Shown: in pieces, positions 35,755 to 43,703 of the stretch
Layout of the letters: the number at the start of each line of letters is the position of its first letter
How positions within the stretch are numbered: the stretch's first letter is position 1
NCBI RefSeq assembly: GCF_017993425.1
Contig: NZ_JAGOMQ010000016.1
Coordinates: 1 to 64,000 of the forward strand
Length of the DNA stretch: 64,000 nucleotides
Reading direction: 5' to 3'
Source of the DNA: Amaricoccus sp.
Lineage (GTDB): Bacteria > Pseudomonadota > Alphaproteobacteria > Rhodobacterales > Rhodobacteraceae
Translations under genes and position numbers: made by a program
The notes under the pieces: model-generated
Database searches by the model: none
What the model was told of the DNA's origin: nothing
What the model saw: only the letters and a program-made list of their open reading frames with translations

Positions 35755-36849
35755 TCACACGGCCGTCTCCTGCGCCGTGATGGCATAGGCGACGGTGTCC
35801 GCGGCGAGGCAGTCGCGCAGCACGCCCGCGACCTCGACCTGCGGATACATCAGGAACGCCAGCCGGTGCTCCGAGCCCGGCAGGGTCAGGTCGTGGGCGT
35901 CGTTGTAGGCCATCCAGTTGCCCTCCCACGCCCCGAACAGCGCCGCCCGCGCCGCCGCCACCTTCTCCGAGCCGAGCGGGTTCTCGCCCGGCGGCTCCTC
36001 CAGCACCACCTTGCGCACGTCCGCCGGATCGGCCGGCGTCCAGCCATGCGCGTCGAGCCAGACCTCGGCGCGACAGTGCTGCGCCTTCGTCACCACCTCC
36101 GATCCGGCCCCGAGGCTCTTGTAGCCGAACGCCGAAGGCGCGACCCTGAGCCCGTAGAGATCGCGCGCCGGCAACCCGCTCGCCCGCGCCAACGCGACGA
36201 AAAGCGCGTTCAAATCCGCGCACTTGCCGCTCAGATCTCCCATGGCGAGCATCGAGGCCACGTCGCCCAGCCCGCAGCCGCGCACCTCCGCCTTGCGCCG
36301 GCTGTTCTCCACCACCCACTCGTAGATCGCCCGCGCCTTCGCCACCTCGTCCGTCGCCCCGGCGGTGATGCGCTGGGCGGTCTCCCGCACGATCCCGTCG
36401 GTCGGCAGGAGCTCGGTTGCGGCCAGGAACAGGCGGCGGTCCGCCTCCGACAGCGCCCGAGGCGCCGGGCCGTCCAGCACCTGGCCCCGGTCGCGCGAGC
36501 GGAAGCGGCTCGTCACCTCCAGCCGCGGCGCCGGCTCGCCGGGCGCGAAGGTCGCGTGCAGGATGCGCGCCCCGTAGACCGGATCGACCACAACCTCGGC
36601 CGTCGCGGCGTTGCCGTCCCAGTCGTCGCCCTCCGGCGCGCTCCAGTCCGGCTCGTCGACCGAGGGCAGCGGCACCCAGGCCTGCGCCGCCCCGGCCCCC
36701 GGGTCGATGACGTCGATCTTCGTCGTCACCGCGAAGCTCCGCCACGGCCCCGGCCGCGGGTCGAAGCCCGCCGCCGCGCGGCCGGTCCGCGGCGCAAGGA
36801 GCATCGCCCCGCAAGCGGCCGAAGCCGCAAGGAAATCGCGTCGTCTCAT
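35755..36849 (-). CDS. Tat-exported transglutaminase-like cysteine protease
   Basis: A 364-residue protein with the Tat-type signal MRRRDFLAASAACGAMLLAP. The transglutaminase/papain-like core shows the catalytic triad in order: Cys in GDLSGKCADLNALFVALARASG, His in AQHCRAEVWLDAHGW, and Asp in TPADPADVRK. The domain is common in exported bacterial proteins of unknown substrate and is sometimes linked to peptidoglycan or protein processing. It stands alone, in the same direction as selB but separated by about 140 nt. Confidence 0.85.
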   Translation of the reverse strand: MRRRDFLAASAACGAMLLAPRTGRAAAGFDPRPGPWRSFAVTTKIDVIDPGAGAAQAWVPLPSVDEPDWSAPEGDDWDGNAATAEVVVDPVYGARILHATFAPGEPAPRLEVTSRFRSRDRGQVLDGPAPRALSEADRRLFLAATELLPTDGIVRETAQRITAGATDEVAKARAIYEWVVENSRRKAEVRGCGLGDVASMLAMGDLSGKCADLNALFVALARASGLPARDLYGLRVAPSAFGYKSLGAGSEVVTKAQHCRAEVWLDAHGWTPADPADVRKVVLEEPPGENPLGSEKVAAARAALFGAWEGNWMAYNDAHDLTLPGSEHRLAFLMYPQVEVAGVLRDCLAADTVAYAITAQETAV

Positions 36850-36988
36850 GGAAGTCCTCCCCTGAGGCCCGGCGATCGCCGAAGCGCCGCGCGACGGCGC
36901 GGCAGGCGGGCGGGAGACGGGCGGCCCCGGAACCCGGGAGCGGCGGCGCGAGCCATGGCGGACAGCCTGCGCGGCCGCGCGCCGCCTG

Positions 36989-38923
36989 TCAACGACCCCC
37001 GCCGCCGCCGTCCCCAGCAGGCGGCCCGCCGAAGAGGTCCAGCCGCGGCGGGTTGACGCGCCGCAGGTCGCCGCGGCGGATGGTGACGCCGTTGCGGTCG
37101 AGGAAGTCGAGGATCTGGATGGCCACCTTGCGGCCGTTGTCCATGCGGTCGCGGAACTGCGCCGCGGTGAACCAGCCCCGCTCGGCGCCCGCGCCGACGT
37201 CGGCGGCGATCGCCACCATCTCGGCGGTGGTGGCGCGCAGGAAGAAATGGTCGTGGGCGATCTGGTCGACCCGGCCCATCCGGCCGCAGAGCTTCAGCAC
37301 CCGGCGGATCTCGCGCTCGTCGACGCCGGTCGCGCCGGCGATGTCGCGCACCCGCGGCGGCCGGAAGCGGACCGCGCCGCCGAGGCCGGGCGCGATCGCC
37401 TCCCAGAGCGCCGCGTCCTCGGCGGAGAGCCGCGCCTCGTGGCCGGGCAGCCGCACGAAGGCCCCGTCGAGCGCGATCCGGCCCGCTTCCGCCTCCGCGT
37501 GCAGGAAGGCGAGGAACGGCCCGCGCGACAGCCGCGGCCGCAGCGCGAGGCGGAGCCGCTCGCGCCCGAGGCCCTGAAGCTCGGGATTCTCCTCGTGAAA
37601 CGCCGCCAGCGCCTCCGCGGTCTGCGCCCGCAAGGCGCCGTGCTCGGCCCGCCCCACCGCGAGCCCGGCGAGCGCCACGGGGTCGCACGCCGCCAGCGCC
37701 GCCTCGGCTTCGGCCGGCGCCAGCGCCCGGTCGCGCACGAAGGCGGCGATCTCGACGGGCGCGAGCGCCAGCAGCGCGGCGAGCGCCCGGGCCGGGTCCG
37801 GCTCGGCGGCGGCGGCGAGGAGCGCCAGCCGCTCCGGGGCGCGGCGATGGCGCGCCGGCGGCCGCAGGTCGAGCAGGCGCCCGCCGCCGAGGGTGCGCCG
37901 CGCCGAGACGTCGCGCAGGATGAAGCGGTCGTGGACCGCGACCGCGACCGGCCGCTCGAGCACGAGCTGCACCGGCCCGCTCGCCCCGGGCTCGATCGGC
38001 CCGCCGAGCGGCACGACCCGCACGCCGACCTCGACCGCGCCGACATGGAGATGCGCGGGCGTCGGCGCCGCGAGCGGGCGCGCCTCCGGGAGGAGCCGCA
38101 GCACCGCGTCGACGCGGTCGGTCGGCGCGTGGAGCGCGGGGTCGACCACGACGTCGCCGCGCGAGATCGCGTCCTTGCCGACGCCCTCGCCCGCGAGGTT
38201 CAGCGCGCAGCGCTGGCCGGCGAGGCCCCGCTCGACCGGGCGGTTCTGGGCATGGACCGAGCGGACCCGCGCGGCGAGGCCGGAGGGCGACAGCGTCACC
38301 GCGTCGCCCGGCGCGACGGTCCCGGAGAGCAGCGTCCCGGTCACCACGGCCCCCGCGCCCGCCAGCGTGAAGGCGCGGTCGACCGGCAGCCGCAGCCGCC
38401 CGGCAAGGCCGCGCGCGGCGGTGGCGACCTCCGCGGCGGCGAGGAGCGCCCGCAGCGCGCCCACGCCCTCGCCGGTCACGACGGAGACCGGCAGGACCGG
38501 CGCCCCGGCGAGCCCGGTGGGCGCGAGGAGGTCCCGGATCTGCGCCTCGACCGCGGCGCGGCGCGCGGGGTCGGCGAGGTCGGCCTTGGTCAGCGCCACG
38601 GCCCCGCGATCGAGGCCGAGGAGGTCGAGGATGGCGAGGTGCTCGCGGGTCTGCGGCATCGGCCCGTCGGCGGCGGCGACGACCAGCAGCACGAAGTCGA
38701 TGCCGCCGGCCCCGGCGAGCATGGTGTGGATCAGCCGCTCGTGGCCGGGCACGTCGACGAAGCCCGTCGGCCGGCCGGCCCCGAGGTCGGCATAGGCGAA
38801 GCCGAGCTCGATGGTGATGCCGCGGCGCTTCTCCTCCTCCAGCCGGTCGGCGTCGACGCCGGTCAGCGCCTTCACCAGCGCGGTCTTGCCGTGGTCGATG
38901 TGGCCGGCGGTCCCGACGATCAT
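36989..38923 (-). CDS. selB: Selenocysteine-specific elongation factor SelB
   Basis: A 644-residue translation factor that carries Sec-tRNA to UGA codons and binds the SECIS hairpin. The GTPase domain is at the start: [19 protein letters not shown] (G1), [13 protein letters not shown] (G3) and LTKADLAD (G4). EF-Tu-like domains 2 and 3 follow, then four winged-helix modules in the C-terminal ~270 residues that bind mRNA. It overlaps selA by 4 nt (ATGA). Its client in this window is fdnG. Confidence 0.96.
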   Translation of the reverse strand: MIVGTAGHIDHGKTALVKALTGVDADRLEEEKRRGITIELGFAYADLGAGRPTGFVDVPGHERLIHTMLAGAGGIDFVLLVVAAADGPMPQTREHLAILDLLGLDRGAVALTKADLADPARRAAVEAQIRDLLAPTGLAGAPVLPVSVVTGEGVGALRALLAAAEVATAARGLAGRLRLPVDRAFTLAGAGAVVTGTLLSGTVAPGDAVTLSPSGLAARVRSVHAQNRPVERGLAGQRCALNLAGEGVGKDAISRGDVVVDPALHAPTDRVDAVLRLLPEARPLAAPTPAHLHVGAVEVGVRVVPLGGPIEPGASGPVQLVLERPVAVAVHDRFILRDVSARRTLGGGRLLDLRPPARHRRAPERLALLAAAAEPDPARALAALLALAPVEIAAFVRDRALAPAEAEAALAACDPVALAGLAVGRAEHGALRAQTAEALAAFHEENPELQGLGRERLRLALRPRLSRGPFLAFLHAEAEAGRIALDGAFVRLPGHEARLSAEDAALWEAIAPGLGGAVRFRPPRVRDIAGATGVDEREIRRVLKLCGRMGRVDQIAHDHFFLRATTAEMVAIAADVGAGAERGWFTAAQFRDRMDNGRKVAIQILDFLDRNGVTIRRGDLRRVNPPRLDLFGGPPAGDGGGGGR

Positions 38924-40254
38924 GGGCCGGGGAGCGCCGCGAGGAAGGCGGCCTCGTCGGCGGGCTCGAGGCAGCGCAGGTCGAGGACGACCGCGCCGTC
39001 GCGCAGGCGCCCGAGCACGGGCCGGGCGCCGGCGCGCAGGCGGGCGGCGAGCGCCTCGGGGTCCGGCGCCGCGATCCGCAGGCCGGCCGAGGGGAGCGTG
39101 TCGACCGGCGCGGCGCCCGAGCCGACCTGGCTCGCGCAGGCGCAGGGGGCGACGGGGAGGCCGAGGCGCTGCGCCGCCGCGGGGGCGAGCCGGGCGGCCT
39201 GGGCGGCGATCTCCGCCGCCGGGCGGGCGAGATGGCGCAGCGTCGGCAGGCGCCCGGCGAGGCGGTCGGGGTCGAGGTAGAGGCGCAGCGTCGCCTCCAG
39301 CGCGGCGAGACGGACCTTGTCGATGCGCAGCGCGCGCTTCAGCGGGTGGCGGTTGATGTCGTCGATCAGGTCGGCCCGGCCGACGATGAACCCGGCCTGC
39401 GGGCCGCCGAGGAGCTTGTCGCCGGAGAAGGTGACGAGGTCGGCGTGGCGGACCGCCTCGCGCACCGTCGGCTCGCCGGGCAGGCCGAAGGCGCGCAGGT
39501 CGATGAGGGTGCCGGAGCCGAGGTCGTTGAGGAGCGGGATGCCCGCCTCCTGCGCGAGCTCGTAAAGGTCGGGCGCGGCGGCCTCGGCGGTGAAGCCCTC
39601 GATGCGGTAGTTCGAGGGGTGGACCTTGAGGATCAGCGCCGTCTCCGGGCCGATGGCGCGGCGGTAGTCGCGGAGGTGGGTGCGGTTGGTGGTGCCGACC
39701 TCGTGCAGGCGGACGCCGGCGGCCTCCATGATGTCGGGCATCCGGAAGGCGCCGCCGATCTCGATCAACTCGCCGCGCGAGACGATGGCGTCCCGCCCCG
39801 CAGCGGTGGCGGCGAGCGCGATCAGCACGGCGGCGGCGTTGTTGTTGACGACGGTGGCGTCCTCGGCCCCGGTCAGCGCGCGCAGGAGGTCGCGCAGGTG
39901 GGCGTCGCGCTCGCCGCGGCGCCCGGTGGCGAGGTCGAGCTCCAGCGCGGCGGGGGCGCGCATCGCCTGCGCCGCCGCCTCGACCGCGGCCTCGGCGAGG
40001 AGGGCCCGGCCGAGGTTGGTGTGGAGGACGACGCCCGTCAGGTTGAGGACCGGCCGCAGCCCCCGCGGAGCGTCGAGGCGGGCGGCGACGGCGGCGGCGA
40101 GATCGGCGGGCGCGGGCGCGCCGGCGCGGGTCGCGGCGAGGATCGCCCGCACCGCCTCGGTGACGCGGGCGCGGCCATGCGCCTCGATGAGCGGAGCGGC
40201 GGCGTCGGAGCGCAGGAAGCGGTCGACGGAGGGCAGCGCGCGGCGGTCGGTCAT
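38920..40254 (-). CDS. selA: L-seryl-tRNA(Sec) selenium transferase SelA
   Basis: A 444-residue pyridoxal-phosphate enzyme that turns Ser-tRNA(Sec) into Sec-tRNA(Sec) using selenophosphate. The PLP lysine lies in [17 protein letters not shown], and [18 protein letters not shown] is the typical N-terminal SelA motif. It is first in a selA-selB operon running the same way as fdnGHI-fdhE. The selenophosphate synthetase gene (selD) is not in this window. Confidence 0.96.
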   Translation of the reverse strand: MTDRRALPSVDRFLRSDAAAPLIEAHGRARVTEAVRAILAATRAGAPAPADLAAAVAARLDAPRGLRPVLNLTGVVLHTNLGRALLAEAAVEAAAQAMRAPAALELDLATGRRGERDAHLRDLLRALTGAEDATVVNNNAAAVLIALAATAAGRDAIVSRGELIEIGGAFRMPDIMEAAGVRLHEVGTTNRTHLRDYRRAIGPETALILKVHPSNYRIEGFTAEAAAPDLYELAQEAGIPLLNDLGSGTLIDLRAFGLPGEPTVREAVRHADLVTFSGDKLLGGPQAGFIVGRADLIDDINRHPLKRALRIDKVRLAALEATLRLYLDPDRLAGRLPTLRHLARPAAEIAAQAARLAPAAAQRLGLPVAPCACASQVGSGAAPVDTLPSAGLRIAAPDPEALAARLRAGARPVLGRLRDGAVVLDLRCLEPADEAAFLAALPGP

Positions 40255-40313
40255 CGGCGCGGGCCCCGGGGAGCGCGGTCCGCGCGGGCGGATCGCGCGG
40301 GCCGAAGCGAGGT

Positions 40314-40351
40314 GTTCACGCGTGAATATTCACCAAGCCATTGAAATATAT
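40314..40351. promoter_or_regulatory. CACGCGTGA-13-CATTGA motif, site 3 (before selA)
   Basis: GTTCACGCGTGAATATTCACC overlaps a 12-bp palindrome and is followed by AAGCCATTGAAATATATA. It sits about 60 nt upstream of the selA start; relative to the downstream gene its orientation equals that of site 1 before fliP, which fits a promoter or operator function. Confidence 0.5.
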
Positions 40352-40428
40352 AGAGCCGGTTTGGCGGACTCACGGCGGTCCACACTGCACGACAGGAGCC
40401 GGTCGCCGCCCGAGGCTGCGGCGCTCGC

Positions 40429-40656
40429 CCCGACCGAAGCGGGCTCTGCCCGCGAGGCTGCGGCGCGACGAGCGAAAGCACGGCTTTCGCCGCGCCGACG
40501 GCCGGAGCGCATTGGCGCGGAGGCCGTGGGGGGTCCAGATTTCCACGCACCGCGCAATCCGGCCGTGATCGCCCCGGCGAGCGCGGCAACGCGCTCGCCC
40601 CCCGCAGGGGCGATCGCGGACGGATTCGCCACGGGTCAAATCCGTCTGGCTTCACC
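40429..40656 (-). repeat. Hairpin-rich dispersed repeat, copy 2 (3' of fdhE)
   Basis: Reads on the minus strand as GACGGATTTGACCCGTGG and so on, aligning over about 225 bp with the copy at 52053-52279. It starts 55 nt after the fdhE stop codon in the sense direction. Stems shared with the other copy include GGATTTG/CGAATCC, CGAGCGCG/CGCGCTCG, GCGAAAGC/GCTTTCGC and GCGGGC/GCCCGC; the loops differ. Confidence 0.85.
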
Positions 40657-40711
40657 GTCCCGCACCCTCCCGACCGATATTTCTCTCCACTGTCGTGTAG
40701 TGTGACGGCGC

Positions 40712-41614
40712 TCAGAAGCCGACGAGGAACGGGTCGAACCCGGCCCGGCGGTATTCCGTCTCGCGCATCCGCGCGTCGAGGCCGAGCGAGGCGACGTCGT
40801 CGGCGAGGGGGTCGAGCGCGGCGTCCTTGTTCTGGTAGAGGATCTTCACCCAGGAGCCGCATTCGTCGCAGACCTCGGCCTTGATGACCGACTCGTCGGA
40901 GAAGGACCGGAAGCCGATGCCCTTGGTGGAGCCGCAGGCGAGGCACTTCACCCGCACCTCGTTCCAGAGCGTGGCGCAGGTGGCGCAGACGGCGTAGCGG
41001 GCCCCCTCGATGCGCAGCGTCCCGAGGACGAGCGAGGTCGCCGGCAGGCCGCCGCAGCAGGGGCAGACGCCGACCCGGACCGGGACGAGCCGCCCGGCGT
41101 CGAGCGCGGCGGCGCGGCGGGCGGCCAGCGTCTGCACGGCGGCCGCGGCCCAGAGATGCACGGCGGCGTCCTCGACGGGCACGTCATGGGCGAGCACGGC
41201 GCCGAAGAGCCAGGCGCGGGTCCCGTCGTCGGCGGCGCGCACCGCCTCGAGCGCGAGGCGGGCGGGATCGGGCATGGCGATCGCCGCCGCCGCGTCGAGC
41301 AGCGCGTCGAGCGTGGCGGAAAGCTCCGGGTCCGTGGCGAGCGCCGTGCGGTCGAGCGGCGGCATCCCGCTCTCCCGCGCCCGCGCCGTCTGGGCCTCCG
41401 GCGGCGGCGCGGCCGGCGCGGCGGCGAGATCCGCCTGCACCCGGGCGAGCGCCGCGAGGAAGCGCAGATAGGGCGCGAGCCGGCTCTCCTTCGCCAGATG
41501 CTCCAGCCGCTCGGCGCGGCGCGCGAAGACGCGGCCCGGGTCGGGCAGGATCGCGAAGGGCGGCACGGGGATCGCCCCGAGCTTGGAAGGGTCGGGGCGA
41601 AGGTCGGTCGTCAT
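40712..41614 (-). CDS. fdhE: Formate dehydrogenase accessory protein FdhE
   Basis: A 300-residue cytosolic protein needed for formate dehydrogenase activity. The C-terminal half has the four CxxC pairs of the FdhE zinc/iron-binding domain: CPCCGG, CATCATLW, CLACGS and CDECGSW. The start region PFAILPDPGRVFARRAERLEHLA is typical. It lies between fdnI and selA, all in one direction, consistent with a shared formate oxidation role. Confidence 0.95.
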   Translation of the reverse strand: MTTDLRPDPSKLGAIPVPPFAILPDPGRVFARRAERLEHLAKESRLAPYLRFLAALARVQADLAAAPAAPPPEAQTARARESGMPPLDRTALATDPELSATLDALLDAAAAIAMPDPARLALEAVRAADDGTRAWLFGAVLAHDVPVEDAAVHLWAAAAVQTLAARRAAALDAGRLVPVRVGVCPCCGGLPATSLVLGTLRIEGARYAVCATCATLWNEVRVKCLACGSTKGIGFRSFSDESVIKAEVCDECGSWVKILYQNKDAALDPLADDVASLGLDARMRETEYRRAGFDPFLVGF

Positions 41615-41654
41615 CGTCTCCTCCGGGCCGGACCGGCCACGGGTGGCGGGGCCC

Positions 41655-41689
41655 CTACTCTGCCGGCCCGACGCGGTCGAGTCGAGCCA
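41655..41689 (-). pseudogene. Remnant copy of the fdnI 3' end
   Basis: 35 bp matching 42049-42083 with two mismatches. Read on the minus strand it would encode ARLDRVGPAE and a stop, against ARLDRAGPAE and a stop in fdnI. No homology is obvious further upstream, so it is a short duplicated fragment or a small repeat that happens to overlap the gene end. Confidence 0.5.
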
Positions 41690-41893
41690 TTCCGGCCAGG
41701 AGTGGGGTCGGCCTTATCCGCCTGTCTGACCGATGGGGATCGGCGGCCCAAGGCGTCGACAAAGCGAGGACCGAGGCGATCTTGCTGCGTGTCGCCTGGC
41801 GAACGCTCGCCTGATTGCGAGAAACTGAATTGCGCGCAAATATATTTCGAAATATTTTGAATATGAACGGTGAAATTCATTGCATCGTTATCA

Positions 41894-41912
41894 GCGCCGC
41901 ATTTCGCGGCGC
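41894..41912 (-). terminator. Hairpin downstream of fdnI
   Basis: GCGCCGC, ATTTC, GCGGCGC forms a perfect 7-bp stem with a 5-nt loop about 137 nt past the fdnI stop. There is no T tract on either side, so termination is only a suggestion. Confidence 0.35.
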
Positions 41913-42048
41913 CGTGCGACTCACTTTGCAGTTCCGCCCTCCCCGCCCCGGCCGCTCCGCGTCGAGCCGGGTGACATGCGCATGTCGCCCGGCGGGCGCT
42001 GTCGGGGGACTGACCGTGCCGCCGGGAAACGTATGGCGTCTCCGCCCG

Positions 42049-42732
42049 CTACTCTGCCGGCCCGGCGCGGTCGAGTCGGGCCAGTTCCCGCAGCCACTTG
42101 CGGTGGTGCCGCCAGGCCCAGCCGCCCGACACCGTGCCGCGCGTCATCGCGCTGATCGTGCCGCGGGTCCAGATCGCCGCGTAGACGTGGACGATCCAGG
42201 TGCAGATGATCAGCACCGCGGCGATCGCGTGGACCATGGTCGCCACCCGCCGGACCGGGATCGAGACCAGCCCGTCGAAGTAGCGCTCCCACATCATCAC
42301 GCCGGTGACGATCAGCACGACGATCAGGAACGTCATCGCCCAGAACACGATCTTCTGCCCGGCGTTGTACTTGCCGAGCTCGGGCAGCGCCTCCTCGTTG
42401 CCGGCCAGCACGTCCTTGCCGCGGGCGAGCCAGACCCCGTCCTCGCGCCTCGGCAGGTTCAGCCGCACCATCCGGCAGAACAGCACGAAGAAGCTCGCGA
42501 AGAGCACCACCCCGATCCAGGGATGGATCACCCGCGCCGTCTGCCCGCCGCCGAAGAGCCCGGTCAGGAAGAAGAGCGACGGGTGGAAGAACCCGAGCCC
42601 CGAGATCAGCAGGAGGACCAGGCAGGCGGCGGTCAGCCAGTGGTTCCCGCGCGTCCACGGCCCGTAGCGCCGCACCGCGACCGGCTCGATCGTCTCGATC
42701 CGGTCGCCGGACTGGGAATAGACCCGCTCCAT
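42049..42732 (-). CDS. fdnI: Formate dehydrogenase gamma subunit, cytochrome b556
   Basis: A 227-residue, four-helix inner-membrane di-haem cytochrome b that passes electrons from the periplasmic enzyme to quinone. Haem-ligand regions are visible: RGNHWLTAACLVLLLISGLGFFHPS, VIHPWIGVVLFASFF and MVHAIAAVLIICTWIVHVYAAIW. Its start overlaps the fdnH stop by one base, so the subunits are co-translated. It could equally be called FdoI. Confidence 0.94.
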   Translation of the reverse strand: MERVYSQSGDRIETIEPVAVRRYGPWTRGNHWLTAACLVLLLISGLGFFHPSLFFLTGLFGGGQTARVIHPWIGVVLFASFFVLFCRMVRLNLPRREDGVWLARGKDVLAGNEEALPELGKYNAGQKIVFWAMTFLIVVLIVTGVMMWERYFDGLVSIPVRRVATMVHAIAAVLIICTWIVHVYAAIWTRGTISAMTRGTVSGGWAWRHHRKWLRELARLDRAGPAE

Positions 42733-43703
42733 CAGACCCGGTCCTCCCGCTCCACCAGCCGCTCGGCCTCGTCGCGGTCATGCTCGGTGACCTCGTTCGG
42801 CCGGGCGAAGAAGCCGTGGAGCGTCGCGCCCACGGCGAGGAGCCCCATCGCGGCGAGGCCCACGGTCTTGGTGACGCCCTTCCACGCCTCGACCACCGGC
42901 GAGATCCGCGGATCGGCCGGCAGGCCGGCGTAGATCTCCGGCCGGTCGGCATGGTGCAGGACGTACATGACATGCGTCCCCCCCACCCCGGGGGGATCGT
43001 AGAGCCCGGCGTTCTCGAAGCCCCGCGACCTCAGGTCCTCGATGCGCTCCCCGGCATGGGCGATCATCTCCTCCTTCGGCCCGAAGGTGATGCACTGCGT
43101 CGGGCAGGCCTTGGCGCAGGCCGGCCCGTCGCCCACGGCCACGCGGTCGGAGCAGAGCGTGCACTTGTAGGCGACGTGGGTGGTCTTGGAGACCCGCGGG
43201 ATGTCGAACGGGCAGCCGGAGACGCAATAGCCGCAGCCGATGCAGTTCTCGTGGATGAAGTCGACGATCCCGTTCGAGTACTGCACGATCGCGCCGGGGG
43301 ACGGGCAGGCCTTGAGGCAGCCCGGATCGGCGCAATGCATGCAGCCGTCCTTGCGGATCAGCCATTCGAGGTTGCCGGTCTCGTCGTTCTCCCACTCGGT
43401 GAACCGCATCAGCGTGAACATCTCGGGCGAGAGGTCCGGCGGGTTCTGGTAGGAGCCGGTGTTGAAGCCGACCTCCGGGTGGGTGTCGTTCCACTCGATG
43501 CAGGCCGACTGGCAGGCCTTGCAGCCGATGCATTTCGAGACGTCGATCAGCTTCGCCACCTCGGTGAGCTGGCGCGTCGGCGCGGGCAGGTCCCGCGCCA
43601 GCGTCGCGGACCGGCGGACGACGTCCCCCGGCCCGAGATTGGATTCCAGCGCCTCGACCGAGGGGTTGGTGACGGCGCTGAGCGGCTCCGGCGCGAGGGT
43701 CAT
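42732..43703 (-). CDS. fdnH: Formate dehydrogenase beta subunit, four [4Fe-4S] ferredoxin
   Basis: A 323-residue iron-sulphur subunit. Four cysteine clusters appear in order: [37 protein letters not shown] and CTLCSDRV...CAKACP. One C-terminal helix ([18 protein letters not shown]) anchors it to the membrane, as in E. coli FdnH. The chosen ATG at 43703 overlaps the fdnG stop (ATGA); the long reading frame upstream is a shadow of fdnG. Confidence 0.95.
   Translation of the reverse strand: MTLAPEPLSAVTNPSVEALESNLGPGDVVRRSATLARDLPAPTRQLTEVAKLIDVSKCIGCKACQSACIEWNDTHPEVGFNTGSYQNPPDLSPEMFTLMRFTEWENDETGNLEWLIRKDGCMHCADPGCLKACPSPGAIVQYSNGIVDFIHENCIGCGYCVSGCPFDIPRVSKTTHVAYKCTLCSDRVAVGDGPACAKACPTQCITFGPKEEMIAHAGERIEDLRSRGFENAGLYDPPGVGGTHVMYVLHHADRPEIYAGLPADPRISPVVEAWKGVTKTVGLAAMGLLAVGATLHGFFARPNEVTEHDRDEAERLVEREDRV

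Larger units (their letters stand above)
40255..40711. other. Intergenic region selA-fdhE with structured repeat and motif
   Basis: About 457 nt without a gene I trust. It holds the third CACGCGTGA-13-CATTGA motif (40314), about 60 nt upstream of selA, and then a ~228-bp hairpin-rich repeat (40429-40656) that also occurs at 52053-52279 in the opposite orientation. Confidence 0.7.
41615..42048. other. Intergenic region fdnI-fdhE with fdnI-like remnant and AT-rich palindromes
   Basis: About 434 nt. Contents: a 35-bp near-copy of the fdnI 3' end (41655-41689), an AT-rich 14-bp palindrome ATATTTCGAAATAT (41842-41855), and a 7-bp stem hairpin GCGCCGC/GCGGCGC (41894-41912). It probably includes the fdnI terminator and the fdhE promoter. 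No gene seen. Confidence 0.6.

Noticed and set aside
40251-40946. Protein-coding gene across the selA-fdhE gap
   Set aside because: The frame is built from the dispersed repeat and reappears at 52.1 kb in repeat sequence; it has no ribosome-binding site or family similarity.
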